NCBI GenBank assembly: GCA_016714815.1
Contig: JADKBZ010000002.1
Coordinates: 496,001-560,000 of the forward strand
Origin: Holophagales bacterium
Lineage (GTDB): Bacteria; Acidobacteriota; Thermoanaerobaculia; UBA5066
Direction of reading: 5' to 3'
Length of the DNA stretch: 64,000 bases
Shown here piece after piece: positions 1 to 9,107 of the stretch; positions within the stretch are counted from its first letter, which is position 1; every line of letters starts with the position of its first letter. The notes under the pieces are model-generated. The model worked only from the letters and a program-made list of their open reading frames with translations, was not told the DNA's origin and did no database searches. Position numbers and translations under genes: made by a program.

Positions 1-1014
1 CGTGTACGAGAGTCCCTCGAGGACGAACGGCCCGGTGATCCAGCCCGTCTTCGCGCCGAGCGCCATCTTCACGCCGATCTCGCGCGTCCGCTCCTTGACG
101 ACGGCGTACATGATGTTCGCCACGCCGACGCCGCCGATCAGGAGCGTGAGCGCGCCGATGATCCCGAGGAACATCTGGATCCCGACGCTGACGTTCTGGT
201 TGACCTTCTGGGACTCGACCGTGTCCCACGTCGGCAGCGCGCGCTCGTCGGAGGGGTCGAAGCCGTACTTGGCCGCGACGACCTCGCGCGTCCGGGCGAT
301 GGCGTCCTTCATCTTCGCGCCGTCCCGGACGCGCAGGACGAGGTTGTTGACCGTGGGGCGCCCGAAGAGCGCCTTCCAGGTCGAGATCGGGATGATGGAG
401 TGGTCCTTGTCCATCCCGGCGTAGGCCCCCATCTGCGTCTTCTTCTGCATGACGCCGACCACGGTGAAAGGGGCGTTCGCCACGAGGAGCGTCTGCCCCA
501 CCGGATCGTCCTTGCCGAAGAGGTTCTCGGCCAGCTCGTTGCCGAGAAATATGACGCGGCGGCGCTCGGCCTCGTCGAGCGGCGAGAGGAAGCGGCCGCC
601 CGCCACCGGGTACTGCTTACGCGCCTCGCCGTAGGGGTAATTGACCCCCTTGACGCGCCCGGCGACCGTCTTCTTTCCCGCGGTCAGGTTCGTCCGCCAC
701 TGGATCGCCTCGCCGATGAGCGACTCGAGCTCCGGGAGACGCGACGCCAGGACCGGGATGTCGTCGATCGTCACGCGGATGGGTCGGCCCGGATTCATCC
801 CCTTCCACGGTTTCGTCGTCTCGCTCATCCACATGACGCCGATGTTCTCGCCCATCGCGCGCGAGTTCCTTCCCAGCTGCTGCTTGAGCCCTTCGCCGAA
901 CGAGAGGAGGAGGAGGATCGCGACGGTCCCCCACGCGATCGCGGCGATCGTCAGGAACGCGCGCTTCCTGCCGAGCGTGGCGGACTGGAGGAAGAGGTGG
1001 AAGACGACTTTCAC
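1..1014 (-). CDS. MacB-type ABC transporter permease, 3' end beyond window
   Basis: FtsX/MacB-family permease of a tripartite-type efflux or lipoprotein-handling ABC system in the inner membrane. The 338 visible codons begin with a GTG (1012-1014) preceded by AGGAGAAGGGCC, a good ribosome site. An N-terminal membrane helix (residues about 18-42, WGTVAILLLLSFGEGL) is followed by a MacB_PCD-like periplasmic domain and then the FtsX helices, with the hallmark segment EIGVKMALGAKTGWI near residue 310. It lies 10 nt downstream of a paralogous permease (1025-2251) and behind a MacA-like adaptor, so all three are probably co-transcribed. No ATPase is visible and it may lie beyond the left edge. The C-terminal helices are missing only because the window ends. 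Confidence 0.9.
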   Translation of the reverse strand, partial: MKVVFHLFLQSATLGRKRAFLTIAAIAWGTVAILLLLSFGEGLKQQLGRNSRAMGENIGVMWMSETTKPWKGMNPGRPIRVTIDDIPVLASRLPELESLIGEAIQWRTNLTAGKKTVAGRVKGVNYPYGEARKQYPVAGGRFLSPLDEAERRRVIFLGNELAENLFGKDDPVGQTLLVANAPFTVVGVMQKKTQMGAYAGMDKDHSIIPISTWKALFGRPTVNNLVLRVRDGAKMKDAIARTREVVAAKYGFDPSDERALPTWDTVESQKVNQNVSVGIQMFLGIIGALTLLIGGVGVANIMYAVVKERTREIGVKMALGAKTGWITGPFVLEGLSYT

Positions 1015-1024
1015 GGCCCTTCTC

Positions 1025-2251
1025 CTACATCTTCATCGCCACGACCGGGTCGAGGCGGGAGGCGGAGCGCGCCGGGAAGAAGCCGGCGAGGAACCCGATG
1101 ACGCCGAGGATGCCGGTCGTGATCAGAGCCACCGCGGGCGAGACCTCGGGCTTTCCGACGAACTCCTGGAGGCTCTCGGGGAAGACGGCGCAGATGCCGA
1201 GGGAGATCGCGAACCCGACGGCGCCGCCGATCGCCGTCACGATGAGCGTCTCGACGACGAACTGCCTGAGGATCGCCCCCGACTTCGCGCCCAGGGCCAT
1301 CTTCACGCCGATCTCCTTCGTCCTCTCGTCGACGATGACGTTCATGATGTTCGAAACGCCGATCCCGCCGACGACGAGCGTCAGCGACCCGACGATCCCC
1401 AGGAAGAGCGAGAAGGCGAGCATGAAGACCTCGAAGAACTGGAACTGCTCGGTCGTGTCCCAGACCGAGAACGCTTCCTGGTCTTCCGGGTCGAACTTCA
1501 GCCGGCGCGACAGCGCCGCCCGGAGGCTCTCGGTCACGGCCTTCGACTCGAGCGCCGAGACGGGCTGGAAGACGAAGTTCGAGATGTACTTCCGCCCCGT
1601 CAGCGCCCGGAAGGTCGTCCCGGGGATCCAGGCCAGGTCGCTGTCGCGGCTGTTGTAGCTCGAGTCCTGCTCCTTGGCCGTCAGGACGCCGATGACGAGG
1701 AACGGCGAGGCGTTGAAGAGGACCGTCTTCCCCACCGGGTCGGTCCCCTTCCCGAAGATGTCCTCGGCCACCTTGTTCCCGAGGAAGACGACCCGCCGCT
1801 GGTCCTTCACGTCGAGCGGGTTGAGAAACCGGCCGCCCGGCACCGGGATCAGGTTCCGCATCTCGCCGAACTCGGGGGTGACGCCCGAGACGTCGACCGG
1901 AAAGGTCTTCAGGTTGTAGACCATCTTCCAGCCGTCGCTGTACTCGCCCGAGATCCGCTTCAGCCCGTCCACCCTCGGCCGCGCCGTCTCGAGGTCCTCG
2001 TCGGTGATCCGGATCCGGCGCCCCTTGCCGAGCCCCTGGTACGGGATCGACGTCAGCCCGGGCCAGGAGATGCAGATCCGGTCTCCGAGGCCCGCCGTCT
2101 GCTTGATGAGGTTCTTCTTGAGGCCCGCCCCGAAGGCGAGGAGAAGCGTTACCGCAACCGTCCCCCAGACGAGCCCGAAGACCGTCAGGAGCGTCCGGAG
2201 CTTCTGGCTCTTCAGGTCCCGGTGGAGCTGCAGCAGCGCGTCGCGAAGCAC
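1025..2251 (-). CDS. MacB-type ABC transporter permease
   Basis: Permease of 408 residues, paralogous to the gene at 1-1014. The start is the GTG at 2249-2251, with GAGGAG six bases upstream; reading further upstream only gives low-complexity shadow sequence. There is one N-terminal helix (WGTVAVTLLLAFGAGL), then a periplasmic MacB_PCD-like domain, then three C-terminal helices with the FtsX signature (EIGVKMALGAKSGAIL). There is no nucleotide-binding domain, so it needs a separate ATPase, unlike Escherichia coli MacB. It starts 26 nt after the adaptor gene and probably pairs with the second permease as a heterodimer. The substrate cannot be read from sequence. Confidence 0.92.
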   Translation of the reverse strand: MLRDALLQLHRDLKSQKLRTLLTVFGLVWGTVAVTLLLAFGAGLKKNLIKQTAGLGDRICISWPGLTSIPYQGLGKGRRIRITDEDLETARPRVDGLKRISGEYSDGWKMVYNLKTFPVDVSGVTPEFGEMRNLIPVPGGRFLNPLDVKDQRRVVFLGNKVAEDIFGKGTDPVGKTVLFNASPFLVIGVLTAKEQDSSYNSRDSDLAWIPGTTFRALTGRKYISNFVFQPVSALESKAVTESLRAALSRRLKFDPEDQEAFSVWDTTEQFQFFEVFMLAFSLFLGIVGSLTLVVGGIGVSNIMNVIVDERTKEIGVKMALGAKSGAILRQFVVETLIVTAIGGAVGFAISLGICAVFPESLQEFVGKPEVSPAVALITTGILGVIGFLAGFFPARSASRLDPVVAMKM

Positions 2252-2277
2252 GTCGTCTCCTCGTCCGGTTCCCTGGC

Positions 2278-3384
2278 CTACATGATCTGCCGGGGCGGCC
2301 GCTGGACGAGCTGGTCGCCCTTCTTCACGCCGCTCGTCACCTCGATGTTGAGGCCGTCGGAGATTCCGGTCGTGATCGCGACCTTCTTCGGCTCGTCCTT
2401 CGGGCTCTTCCCCGGCAGCTCGACGAACGCCTTCTTCCCGCCGTCCTCGAACGTCACGAGGCGCTCGGGAATCGTCACGACGTCCTTCTTCTCGCGGATG
2501 ATCAGGTCGGCGTTGGCCGAGTAGCCGGCCCTGAGGACGATCTTCTGTCCCGGGTCGAGCTCGATCTCGACGTCGAAGAGGGTCGCCCCGTCCTTCTGCT
2601 GGGCCTGGGGAGCGATCCGCGCGACCTTGCCCGTGACGACGTCGGTCGGCAGCGCCCCCACCTTGATGCGCGCCTCCAGGCCGACGCGGAGCTTGCCGAC
2701 GTCGATCTCGTCGACCGTCCCCTTGAAGATCAGGTCGGTCATGTCGGCGATCGTCGCCAGCTCGGTCCCCGGCTGGTACGACGTGAGGGGGACGACCGGG
2801 TCGCCCGGGTTGACGGCGCGGGTCAGGATCGTCCCGGCCGCGGGCGCGCGGATGATCGAGTCGATCCCGGAGACGATCGACGTGATCTTGCCGCTCCGGG
2901 TCAGCTCGCGGTCCTGGCTGGCCTTGGCGAGCGCGATCTTCGCCAGCTCGAACGCTTCCCGCTTGACGTCGACGTCGGACCGGGCGGTGATCCCCTGCCG
3001 GTTCAGCTCCTTCGCCCGGTCGTACTCGGACTTGGCGCGCGCGAACGAGGCGGTCGCCGACTCGACCCTGCGGTCGACCTCGGTCACCTCGAGCGGCGTC
3101 GGGTCGGGCTGGATCTCGAGGATCGGGTCTCCGGCCTTCACGCTCTGGCCCACCTCGACCCGGCACCCCTTCACGATCCCGGAGATCTTCGACTTGACCG
3201 AGAACTTCTGCCGCGGCTGGATCTGACCGACGGCGAGCGCCTTCTCGGTGATCGAGCCGGCCTCCGCCACGACGATCTTCATCCCGCCGTCGCCCTTCTT
3301 CCCCGAGCTGGCGAGGGCGTAGATACCGGTCGCGACGCCTCCGAGCACGATCAGTCCGAGGAGAACCTTGAAGAGCTTGCCCAT
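2278..3384 (-). CDS. MacA/HlyD-family periplasmic adaptor
   Basis: Periplasmic adaptor (membrane-fusion) protein, 368 residues, linking inner-membrane MacB-type permeases to an outer-membrane channel. I start it at ATG 3382-3384, preceded by GGAGG seven bases away; it then begins with an uncleaved N-terminal anchor (MGKLFKVLLGLIVLGGVATG). A biotinyl-lipoyl-like half (SGIVKGCRVEVGQSVKAGD), an alpha-helical hairpin (residues about 95-165), the second lipoyl half (APAAGTILTRAVNPGDPVV) and beta-barrel/membrane-proximal domains follow in the order expected for MacA. It is first in a three-gene minus-strand operon with two permeases. A longer in-frame start at 3537 exists but adds only Ser/Pro/Thr-rich sequence and has no good ribosome site. 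Confidence 0.92.
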   Translation of the reverse strand: MGKLFKVLLGLIVLGGVATGIYALASSGKKGDGGMKIVVAEAGSITEKALAVGQIQPRQKFSVKSKISGIVKGCRVEVGQSVKAGDPILEIQPDPTPLEVTEVDRRVESATASFARAKSEYDRAKELNRQGITARSDVDVKREAFELAKIALAKASQDRELTRSGKITSIVSGIDSIIRAPAAGTILTRAVNPGDPVVPLTSYQPGTELATIADMTDLIFKGTVDEIDVGKLRVGLEARIKVGALPTDVVTGKVARIAPQAQQKDGATLFDVEIELDPGQKIVLRAGYSANADLIIREKKDVVTIPERLVTFEDGGKKAFVELPGKSPKDEPKKVAITTGISDGLNIEVTSGVKKGDQLVQRPPRQIM

Positions 3385-3552
3385 CCCCGACCTCCAGGAC
3401 CCCGCACCGGGACGCTTCGTCTCACTGGACGTTTCCGTCTCAGGGGTCATGCCCGCAGTTACGGAGGAAGACGGGGAAGGTTCCGCAAGGGACTCGAGTG
3501 CGACAGAATGCCCCGCTCGTCGAGGGCGTCCCCGCATTTCCGCCGGCCCGGA

Positions 3553-6405
3553 CTACCGGCAGACGACCCGGTCGCGTCCCGCCTGCTTGGCCTCGTAGAG
3601 GGCCGCGTCGGCGCGCTTCAGGAGGTCGGCGAGCCCCTGGTCTTCCTCGACGAGGGTTGCGATGCCGATGCTCACCGAGGCCCGTTCACGCCGCGGCATC
3701 CCGCCGAACGGGGTGGAGAGCCTCACCTCCAGGACGGCCTTGCGAAGCCGCTCCCCGACGACGAACGTTCCCTCCCGCCCGGTCATCGGGAAGACGGCGA
3801 GAAACTCCTCGCCGCCGTAGCGGCCGACGAGGTCCTCGGTCCGGAGACACTCGACCATCTTCGCCGCTCCCTCGGCGAGGAGCCGGTCTCCCTCCGCGTG
3901 CCCGAGCGAGTCGTTGATCTCCTTGAAGTGGTCGAAGTCGATCATCGCCACCGAGAACGGCGTCGCCCTCCGGCGGGCGAGGGAGAACGCCTCTTCGGCC
4001 GACTCCAGGATCGACCGGCGATTCGGAAGGCCCGTGAGGGCGTCGGTGATGGCGAGCTCGGAGAGCTGCTCGTTCAGCCGGCGCAGCTCCTCGGTCCGCT
4101 CGGCGACGGTCTCCTCGAGGCGCGTGTGGGCCACCACGAGCCGCCGCTCGCGCGCCCGGACGATGAGCGCCGCCACGAGCGCGAGGGCGGATAGGCCGAG
4201 AAAATGGACCGGCAATCGCTGCCACCACGGCGTCGCCACGATCACCCGCACCGACGCCGGCGCCTCGGGGGACCGGCCGTCGACGGTCGTCGCCGTCACC
4301 TCGAAGACGTACTCCCCCGCCCCGAGCGCTCCGTAGGTCATCTCCGCCTGCCCCGGCCCGGCCGCCGTCCATGTATCCGAGAGGCCGGCCAGCCGGTACT
4401 GGAATTTCGTCGCCGCCTCGTCGAGGAAGGACAGGGCCGCGAAGTGGATCGCCAGCGGCGCGTGCCGGAACGGGAGAAAAAGGGGGACTCCCGGCGAAAC
4501 CCGCGCCGGGCCGACGCGAATCTCCGAGATGGAAACCAGCGGACGAACGGGCCGGCGCGGTGCGGGAAGCCCCTGAAAGAGCGACAGCCCGTCGGTCGTG
4601 ATCCAGACACGCCCCTTGCCGTCCGAAAGGAAGCCGTCCTCGTTGCACTCGTTCGCTCCGAGGCCGTCGTTCGTCGTGAAGATTCGGATCTCTCCCGAAG
4701 GGGCGATCCGGACGGCGCCCCGGTTCGTGCCGGCCCAGACGAACCCTTCGCGGTCCTCACCGATCCAGTAGATGTAGGAATCGGGGAAACCCGAGCTCGA
4801 ATCGAAGACCCGATTCCGGCCATCGGGCGTGCGCCGGAAAAGCCCTCGATCGGTGCCGACCCAGAGCCCTCCCATCCGGTCCTCCAGGATCGCGGTGACG
4901 GCGTCGGAGGGAATCCCCTCCGCCCTTCCGAGCGCCTCCGGCGGCCCGCCTTCCTTCAGCCCAGCCACGCCCCACCCGAGGCCGCCGACCCAGACGGTCC
5001 CGCTGCGTCCGACGTGGATCGTCGTGATCGAATCCCCCACCGGCTTCCCGGCCTGCGACAGCTTCCCGTCCCGGAGAACGAAGAGGCCCTGCCGCCGGGA
5101 GCCGAGGAGGAGCGCGCCGTCCCGGGTGAAGACGATGTCGTCGATCACTTTCGGGACTCCGTCCGGCAGGGGAAACGGGCTCACCCTCTCCCCCGAGATC
5201 CTCGCCGCGCCTCGCGAGGTCGTGAGGAGGACGTCCCCATCGGGCGACACGCAGAACGAAAGGACCTCCGTGTGGGGCAGGCCGTCCTTCGCCGTGAAAA
5301 GCCGTACCGCGCCGTCCCTGGCCCGCCGGACGATCCCGCGATCGTGGGCGCCGATCCAGAGCGAGCCGTCCGGCGACTCTGCCATGCCGTAGAGCGGCGC
5401 CGCGGCGGGGAGCCCGTCTTCGGGCCCGTAGGTCCTGAAGGCGGCCGGCCCGCGCTTGACGAGCCCGGAATCGGTGCCGAACCAGAGGACCCCCTCGCGG
5501 TCTTCGAAGGCAGTCCAGACCCTTTCGTCGGGAAGGCCCTCGGCCGGGCCGAACCGCTCGAAGGCCACGGCGGAGTCCCAGCGGAAGGCGCCCCGGTCGC
5601 TCGTCACGATCCAGAGGCCGCCGCTTTCGGCCTCGCGAAGGACGCCGGCCACGTTTCTTCCCGGAGCCTCGTCGCTCCCCAGGCGGCGGGCCTCGAGCGT
5701 GACCGGGTTCACGTCGAAGAGCCCCCCGTCCGCGACCCCGACGAGGAGTCCGCCACCCGCCGCCACCGAAACGACGTTCACGGTCCCGGGCGGAAGATCG
5801 GCCACGTCGACGCGCGTCAGGGCTCCACCCGGGAGGAGGCGCGAAAGCCCGCGCGTCGACCCTGCCCACAGGACGCCGTCCGCCGTCTGAAGAAGGGCGA
5901 CGACTTCGGTGCCCGACAGATCGCCCACCGCCGGAACCGCTTCGAACGGACGGCCGATGGAGGAAGCGACGAACAGCCCCCCGGAGGCGCCCGCGTAGAG
6001 GCGGCCGTCCGGGAACGCCAGGAGTGTGTTCACGGAAGGCGACGGCCCGGCCGGAGAGGGAAGCGTCGTCCATTCCCCGGACGCGAAGACCGCCGACCCG
6101 TTCGTCGTTCCCACCAGGATCTCGCCCGCCGGGCCGAGCGAGAGCGACAGGATCGAGGAGCCCGGGAGCCCCGTCGCGGCGTCGAACGTCTCGAAACGGT
6201 GTCCGTCGTATCGCCCGAGCCCTCCCGTGCGCGTCCCGACCCAGAGGAATCCGGCGCGGTCCTGGCAGACCGCGGTCACCTGGAGCTGCGGCAGCCCGTC
6301 GCGGGCCGTGTAGACGCGCACGGCCGATCGGACGGCCTCCGCCGGCGGCGCAGTGAGCGCCGCGGCGAGTGCGGCCGCCGCCAGGAGGACGCTTCGGCCC
6401 CTCAC
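3553..6405 (-). CDS. Two-component-propeller / Y_Y_Y / GGDEF diguanylate cyclase sensor
   Basis: Membrane sensor of 950 residues predicted to make cyclic di-GMP. An N-terminal signal sequence (residues 1-25) is followed by about 600 residues of two-component-regulator propeller repeats (recurring LWVGT/LWFGT, W-G blades), a Y_Y_Y domain (about 640-715), one membrane helix (about 725-748), a short coiled coil and a GGDEF domain. The active-site motif is intact (GGEEF near residue 864). An RTED inhibitory-site motif lies five residues before it, so product inhibition is plausible. The periplasmic propeller suggests ligand sensing as in HTCS regulators. The GTG start overlaps the stop of the phosphoesterase gene by 4 nt (GTGA), indicating translational coupling. 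Confidence 0.93.
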   Translation of the reverse strand: MRGRSVLLAAAALAAALTAPPAEAVRSAVRVYTARDGLPQLQVTAVCQDRAGFLWVGTRTGGLGRYDGHRFETFDAATGLPGSSILSLSLGPAGEILVGTTNGSAVFASGEWTTLPSPAGPSPSVNTLLAFPDGRLYAGASGGLFVASSIGRPFEAVPAVGDLSGTEVVALLQTADGVLWAGSTRGLSRLLPGGALTRVDVADLPPGTVNVVSVAAGGGLLVGVADGGLFDVNPVTLEARRLGSDEAPGRNVAGVLREAESGGLWIVTSDRGAFRWDSAVAFERFGPAEGLPDERVWTAFEDREGVLWFGTDSGLVKRGPAAFRTYGPEDGLPAAAPLYGMAESPDGSLWIGAHDRGIVRRARDGAVRLFTAKDGLPHTEVLSFCVSPDGDVLLTTSRGAARISGERVSPFPLPDGVPKVIDDIVFTRDGALLLGSRRQGLFVLRDGKLSQAGKPVGDSITTIHVGRSGTVWVGGLGWGVAGLKEGGPPEALGRAEGIPSDAVTAILEDRMGGLWVGTDRGLFRRTPDGRNRVFDSSSGFPDSYIYWIGEDREGFVWAGTNRGAVRIAPSGEIRIFTTNDGLGANECNEDGFLSDGKGRVWITTDGLSLFQGLPAPRRPVRPLVSISEIRVGPARVSPGVPLFLPFRHAPLAIHFAALSFLDEAATKFQYRLAGLSDTWTAAGPGQAEMTYGALGAGEYVFEVTATTVDGRSPEAPASVRVIVATPWWQRLPVHFLGLSALALVAALIVRARERRLVVAHTRLEETVAERTEELRRLNEQLSELAITDALTGLPNRRSILESAEEAFSLARRRATPFSVAMIDFDHFKEINDSLGHAEGDRLLAEGAAKMVECLRTEDLVGRYGGEEFLAVFPMTGREGTFVVGERLRKAVLEVRLSTPFGGMPRRERASVSIGIATLVEEDQGLADLLKRADAALYEAKQAGRDRVVCR

Positions 6406-7525
6406 GTCCGGAAAACGACCTCGACGATCTCCGAACGGAAGAAGAGCCTCATCGGCGGCCCCCACGTCCCGGTCCCGCGCGACACCACGAGCGTCATCCC
6501 GTCGACCTCGTAGCGCCCCGCCTGGAACGGATAGGGAATGGCGGAGAGGAAGGTGAAGGGCCAGAGCTGCCCGCCGTGCGTGTGCCCCGAGAGCATCAGC
6601 CGCGCCCTGCGCCCGGCCGCCTCGCGGACGAGGAGCGGCGAGTGCGAGAGGTGGACGACCAGGGCGTCCTTCGGCACGCCCGCGAACGTCCCGTCGAGGG
6701 TGTGGCCGTCCAGGCCGAGCTGCCTCCTCGCGGTCAGGTCGTCGACGCCGGTCAGGACGAGCCCCGGGGCCGCCTCGACCCACCCGTCGCGCAGGGTCCG
6801 GATTCCCGCCGCCTCGTAGACGGCCAGGCACCGATCGAGCCCCGCGTAGTACTCGTGGTTCCCGCTCACCCCGTAAACGCCCAGGGGAGCCGAGAGCTTC
6901 CGGAGAAAGGGCACGAGCGGGCCGACCGGCCCCACCTCGCTGTCGACGAGGTCTCCGGTCACGACGACGACGTCGGGAGCCAGGCGTTCACCTCGGCGAC
7001 CCGCCTGCCGAGCCAGCGCTCGCCGAGGAGGCTCCCGAGGTGGAGATCGGAGAGCTGGACGAGCTTCAGCTCCGTCCGCCCTCCCGGGAGCGAAGCCACC
7101 TTCAACTCGTGCCTCGCCACGCGCGGGCCGCGCCCGGCCTGCAGGAGCGCGACGACCGACAGCACTCCCGCGACGGCGAGCGCGACGGCACGGGCGGGAA
7201 TCGCCCCCTTCGGCCAGAGCTTTCCGAAACCCGTGACGACGTCCGCCGTCAGGAGCGACGCGAAGGCGAGAAAGAGCACTCCCATCCAGACCGCCCCGGC
7301 GAGCTCCACTCCCAGCGCCAGCTTTCCGGGAATCGACCGGGCGAGGAGACGCCCCACGGGGTAGGAGAGCCAGAGGAGGGCGAAGAGAGCGATCCGGGCC
7401 GGAAAGGGGAGGACGCGTGCGAAGGCCGGAATCGAGAGAGCCCGCTGGAACGCGTAGGCGTGCACCAGCGTCCAGACGGAGAGAACGATCCCGAGGAAGA
7501 GGGCGAGCCGCCCCGAAGAGCCCAT
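6402..7525 (-). pseudogene. Membrane-anchored metallophosphoesterase (YaeI/YkuE-like), frameshifted
   Basis: Calcineurin-like phosphoesterase with three or four N-terminal membrane helices. Two frames together hold one complete protein of about 374 residues. The first frame (start ATG 7523-7525) gives the helices and SDLH metal motif; the second (to 6402) gives GDLVD, GNHEYY, LSHSP and GHTHGG. The break is in AACGCCTGGCTCCC near 6980-6986: adding one C to the CC run restores N-A-L-A-P-D-V-V-V-V-T-G-D, the usual family sequence. Hence this is either a true one-base deletion or an assembly error. TACACT lies 7 nt before the ATG with no ribosome site. The downstream GGDEF gene is coupled by a 4-nt overlap, so a real frameshift could affect its translation. 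Confidence 0.85.
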
Positions 7526-7532
7526 CGCGTGG

Positions 7533-7538
7533 AGTGTA
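7533..7538 (-). promoter_or_regulatory. -10-like element of leaderless type
   Basis: TACACT on the minus strand, 7 nt before the ATG of the membrane phosphoesterase. There is no Shine-Dalgarno sequence in the gap, and the spacing matches the repeated pattern in this window. Confidence 0.45.
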
Positions 7539-7568
7539 AGGGAGGGCTCGCCGTACCCTGCTTCGGAC

Positions 7569-8822
7569 CTACCGCTGGATCCCCTCCGGCCACCGCACGA
7601 ACTGGCCGTTCTGGAAGACGATGTCCTCGCCTGCCGAAGAGAGGGGGAAGCTGCCCGTGAGAGAGGGTGTCGCCGGCAGCGGTTCACTCGACGTCGAGAG
7701 GATCCGATCGGAGCCGCCCGAGGTGAACCTGTAGCTCAAACCCTGCGGATCGACCTCGTACAGGTAGGGAGCGCCCCACGGGTCCCGCTCCGGAAGAGAC
7801 TTGATGTAGACGGGAGCGACGATGTCTTTTCCTTCCATCGGGCTTCCTGTACCGAGCCTGCCGGGATAGCGGTTCATGTCGACGGCGTACGCCTCGACCG
7901 CGGTGGCCATGCTGCGGATCTCTCCCATCGCCTTACGGAATAGATCGATTTCCGCCAACGGCCTCGCTTCGCCGGTGTGCTTGCCGGCAGGGAACTTCGC
8001 CAGGTACTCCTGGATGCCGCCCGGCCCCTGAGCCAGCGTGACCCGCGTGAGCCAGAAGACGTCGTCGTCCTCCTCCAGGCTCGGATCCCACTGCTTCGCC
8101 TTCCCGAACGCCTGCTCGACGACGTTCTTCTCCTGCGGAAGCGGCAGAAGGATGGCCGCGTCGCGAAGGATGCGGGCCGCGCCCTTCAGCTGATCTGGAG
8201 AGAGCTCCCCCGCAGCCAGGGCCCAGCCGATCGCTTCCGGCAGGAACGACTTCTCCTGGTAGGACTTCGCCAGGCGGAAACAGAACTCGCCGAGCTTCCG
8301 GCGACCGTCCGGGTCGAACTTGCCCGCGAGGACGAGAAGGGAGATCGGGGCGGTCGTCCTCTCTGCCACGACGGCCTTCTCTGCAACCTCGAGAGCCCAA
8401 GACGACGCGAGCTTCCCGCTGTCCGGTTCGTAGTTGGTCGCCCTGTTCAAGTAGAGGCTGATCGTCTCGAGGGCGTTCCTCTTACTGGTCTTGTCCCTGT
8501 CGTCCCAGATCGCCTTCGCGGCGTCGAGGTACGCCCTCGCGATCTTCCCTTTCGCCCGGCTGCTCAGGAGGAGCGCCTTGTCGAATGCCACAGCCGCCGC
8601 GTCCGGCTCCATCTCGATCAGGAGGACCCTGCCGAGCATCAGGTAGGCGTCGACGTTCTTCGGCGAGCCCTTGATCTCCAGATCCAGCAGCTCCCGCGCC
8701 TTGCCGTATTCCTTGACATCCACGTACTTCTGCGCGTTCCGGACCGCGGCGCTGTCGCAACCCACGAGTACCAGCCCGAGGACCGTCACCGCAGCTACGA
8801 GGGGGGCTTTCGCTCTCAGCAT
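7569..8822 (-). CDS. Lipoprotein with helical-repeat body and GspG-like C-terminus
   Basis: Predicted outer-membrane or periplasmic lipoprotein, 417 residues. The ATG at 8820-8822 is preferred over the ATG two codons upstream because AGGAG then sits 6 nt away instead of touching the start codon. A signal peptide ends in the lipobox LVGC (Cys near residue 21). Residues 25-270 form TPR-like helical repeats (KARELLDLEIKGSPKN, AYLMLGRVLL). The C-terminal 120 residues resemble the soluble part of type II pseudopilin GspG: FRKAMGEIRSMATAVEAY, then MNRYPG, SLPERDPWGAPYLY and RFTSGGSD. This fusion of a tetratricopeptide lipoprotein to a pseudopilin-like tail has no function I can assign with confidence; scaffolding of an envelope complex is a guess. 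Confidence 0.8.
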   Translation of the reverse strand: MLRAKAPLVAAVTVLGLVLVGCDSAAVRNAQKYVDVKEYGKARELLDLEIKGSPKNVDAYLMLGRVLLIEMEPDAAAVAFDKALLLSSRAKGKIARAYLDAAKAIWDDRDKTSKRNALETISLYLNRATNYEPDSGKLASSWALEVAEKAVVAERTTAPISLLVLAGKFDPDGRRKLGEFCFRLAKSYQEKSFLPEAIGWALAAGELSPDQLKGAARILRDAAILLPLPQEKNVVEQAFGKAKQWDPSLEEDDDVFWLTRVTLAQGPGGIQEYLAKFPAGKHTGEARPLAEIDLFRKAMGEIRSMATAVEAYAVDMNRYPGRLGTGSPMEGKDIVAPVYIKSLPERDPWGAPYLYEVDPQGLSYRFTSGGSDRILSTSSEPLPATPSLTGSFPLSSAGEDIVFQNGQFVRWPEGIQR

Positions 8823-9090
8823 CGTCATCTCCTACTTGCCGTGACCGTCCGCTCAGTTCTCCCGCGGGCGGCTGGAACGACCGGAGGTTCCGCCCGACAG
8901 GTAGGAGCGGGCGGCGTCGAAGAACCTGAAGGCACGTCCCGATGGCCTCGCTGCGGACCCGCCCCTCCCCATACTGACATGCCCGAGCCGCCACCGCCAA
9001 TTGCAGGAGGTCGCACTGGTCCGCGCCGCTCGCCCGGGATTCCCGGCCCTGCTCCGGACTTCATCGCAGGGCGGACCGGCTCCCTCCCAC

Positions 9091-9096
9091 TACAAT
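9091..9096 (+). promoter_or_regulatory. -10-like element of leaderless type
   Basis: TACAAT lies 11 nt before the ATG (8 nt before an in-frame GTG) of the POT transporter. No ribosome-binding site is present. The 279-nt gap upstream (8829-9107) shows no other gene. Confidence 0.5.
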
Positions 9097-9107
9097 CCCC
9101 GGTCGTG

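Noticed and set aside
3385..3552. Possible longer N-terminus for the MacA-like adaptor, to 3537
   Set aside because: The added residues are low-complexity, lack a ribosome site and would precede the membrane anchor; the ATG at 3384 has GGAGG at good spacing.
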